The notes under the pieces: model-generated
Database searches by the model: none
What the model saw: the letters and a program-made list of their open reading frames with translations, nothing else
What the model was told of the DNA's origin: nothing
NCBI GenBank assembly: GCA_963791495.1
Contig: CAWBST010000013.1
Span: 186,001-250,000, forward strand
DNA length: 64,000 nt
Source of the DNA: JAMXLO01 sp963791495
GTDB lineage: Bacteria; Pseudomonadota; Alphaproteobacteria; Acetobacterales; Acetobacteraceae
Direction of reading: 5' to 3'
Part shown: positions 63,346 through 64,000 of the stretch, piece after piece
Numbering within the stretch: position 1 is the first letter of the stretch
Layout of the letters: every line of letters starts with the position of its first letter
Position numbers and translations under genes: made by a program

Positions 63346-63456
63346 TCAGCGAGGTTGAGCGCCGGCCCAAATTGGGCTGAACTCGCACACAGGGAACAGC
63401 CCTGCCAGGCGGCCGCGATGGACCCGTCTGCCGCGAAAAATTCGGGAGGAACTGCC

Positions 63457-64000
63457 ATGCCGCTCTATCAAAGAGGCGATGTCCGCATCCGCTATGAGGA
63501 GACGGGCTCTGGTTTTCCGCTCTTGGTTACCCCTGGCGGCGGCTTGAACTCCCGCGTCAGCAACTGGCCGACCGCGGTGTTCAACGCGATGGATGTATTC
63601 AAGAACGATTTCCGCTGCATCACCATGGACCAGCGTAACGCCAACGGCGGCGATTCGACCGGCCCAGTGCCGATCGATAACCCGTGGGATGCGTTCGCCG
63701 ACGACCAGCTCGGACTGATGGATCACCTCGGCATCCGCGAATTCTTTTACATGGGCTACTGCATCGGCGGTTGCTTTGCCGGGAAGCTGATGCAGCGGGC
63801 ACCCGACCGCGTCGTTGCCGCCGTCTTCTGCCAGACTGTTGGCCATCGGCCGGAGAACCCGACCGTTATGTACCGGCATAGCACGGAGAACTGGGTGCCC
63901 GACTTCATGAAGCGGCGGCCCGATGTGTCGACGGACACGATCGAGAAATACCTGCACAACCTATACGCGGTTCAGCCCGATTTCCTTTACAGCGTGTCGC
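63457..64000 (+). CDS. Alpha/beta hydrolase with cysteine at the nucleophile position (partial)
   Basis: At least 181 residues from ATG 63457 (GGGAGGA upstream), open to the window end. It has the alpha/beta-hydrolase start (RIRYEETGSGFPLLVTPGGG), an FRCITMDQRNANGGDSTGP segment, and the nucleophile elbow MGYCIGGCFAGKL, with Cys102 where serine is usual. The acid and histidine of the triad lie beyond the edge or are not yet visible. Relatives with GxCIGG occur in alphaproteobacteria. Substrate unknown. Confidence 0.8.
   Translation, partial: MPLYQRGDVRIRYEETGSGFPLLVTPGGGLNSRVSNWPTAVFNAMDVFKNDFRCITMDQRNANGGDSTGPVPIDNPWDAFADDQLGLMDHLGIREFFYMGYCIGGCFAGKLMQRAPDRVVAAVFCQTVGHRPENPTVMYRHSTENWVPDFMKRRPDVSTDTIEKYLHNLYAVQPDFLYSVS

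Noticed and set aside
1..64000. CRISPR arrays, prophage genes, plasmid origins, rRNA
   Set aside because: No regularly spaced direct repeats, no phage structural or integrase genes, no Rep proteins and no rRNA sequence were seen.

Overview
The window is GC-rich, densely coded DNA of an alphaproteobacterium, most likely an Acetobacteraceae/Rhodospirillales member. That placement is an inference from gene content: a tkt-gnd-zwf-tal pentose-phosphate operon, a CyoABCD quinol oxidase, an OxlT-type MFS carrier, an rfb dTDP-rhamnose operon and many short palindromic intergenic repeats. No plasmid or phage replication gene is visible, so it reads as chromosome.

Layout. 1-6.5 kb: an edge FUSC-family gene, then the pentose-phosphate operon. 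6.5-9.9 kb: a small secreted Gly/His/Tyr-rich protein, a polytopic membrane protein, a GH114-type glycosidase, an SDR relic and tRNA-Gln(CUG). 10-13.4 kb: rfbBACD. 13.5-17.2 kb: crcB, then MarR-EmrA-EmrB efflux. 17.5-19.1 kb: two secreted low-complexity proteins, each preceded by a strong hairpin, and a 52-residue membrane peptide. 19-25.9 kb: a PBP1A-type enzyme, a D-2-hydroxyacid dehydrogenase and cyoABCD. 25.9-32.1 kb: a complete family-5 (peptide-type) ABC importer. 32.3-39.4 kb: a PstS-like binding protein translationally coupled to a GGDEF-EAL protein, a luciferase-like monooxygenase, a MetE-like protein and a hybrid histidine kinase. 39.4-50 kb: metG, then an overlapping vitamin-B12 uptake operon (CDF exporter, BtuF, BtuC, BtuD, TonB, PduO-type adenosyltransferase), OxlT-like carrier, CinA and a second MFS carrier. 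50-52 kb: an SDR and two small exported proteins. 52-59.6 kb: a decayed accessory zone with IS5 and IS1634 transposase remnants, truncated and duplicated genes, a glycosyltransferase and methyltransferases. 59.6-64 kb: a family-6 binding protein, aroQ-accB-accC, and an alpha/beta hydrolase cut by the window edge.

Two themes stand out. First, several conserved genes (FUSC, gnd, oppB, metG, possibly the CDF gene) carry single indels; three lie at a GTACCNGG sequence, so sequence error at a difficult motif competes with true gene decay. Second, short palindromic repeats have become parts of genes: they supply the stop codons of aroQ and accB, the N-terminal codons of tonB and the leader of oppC. 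The 52-59.6 kb zone shows gene decay by recombination, including an in-frame IS1634 transposase-Trm112 chimera.

All functional assignments come from reading translated sequence and recalled family motifs; no database search was run.
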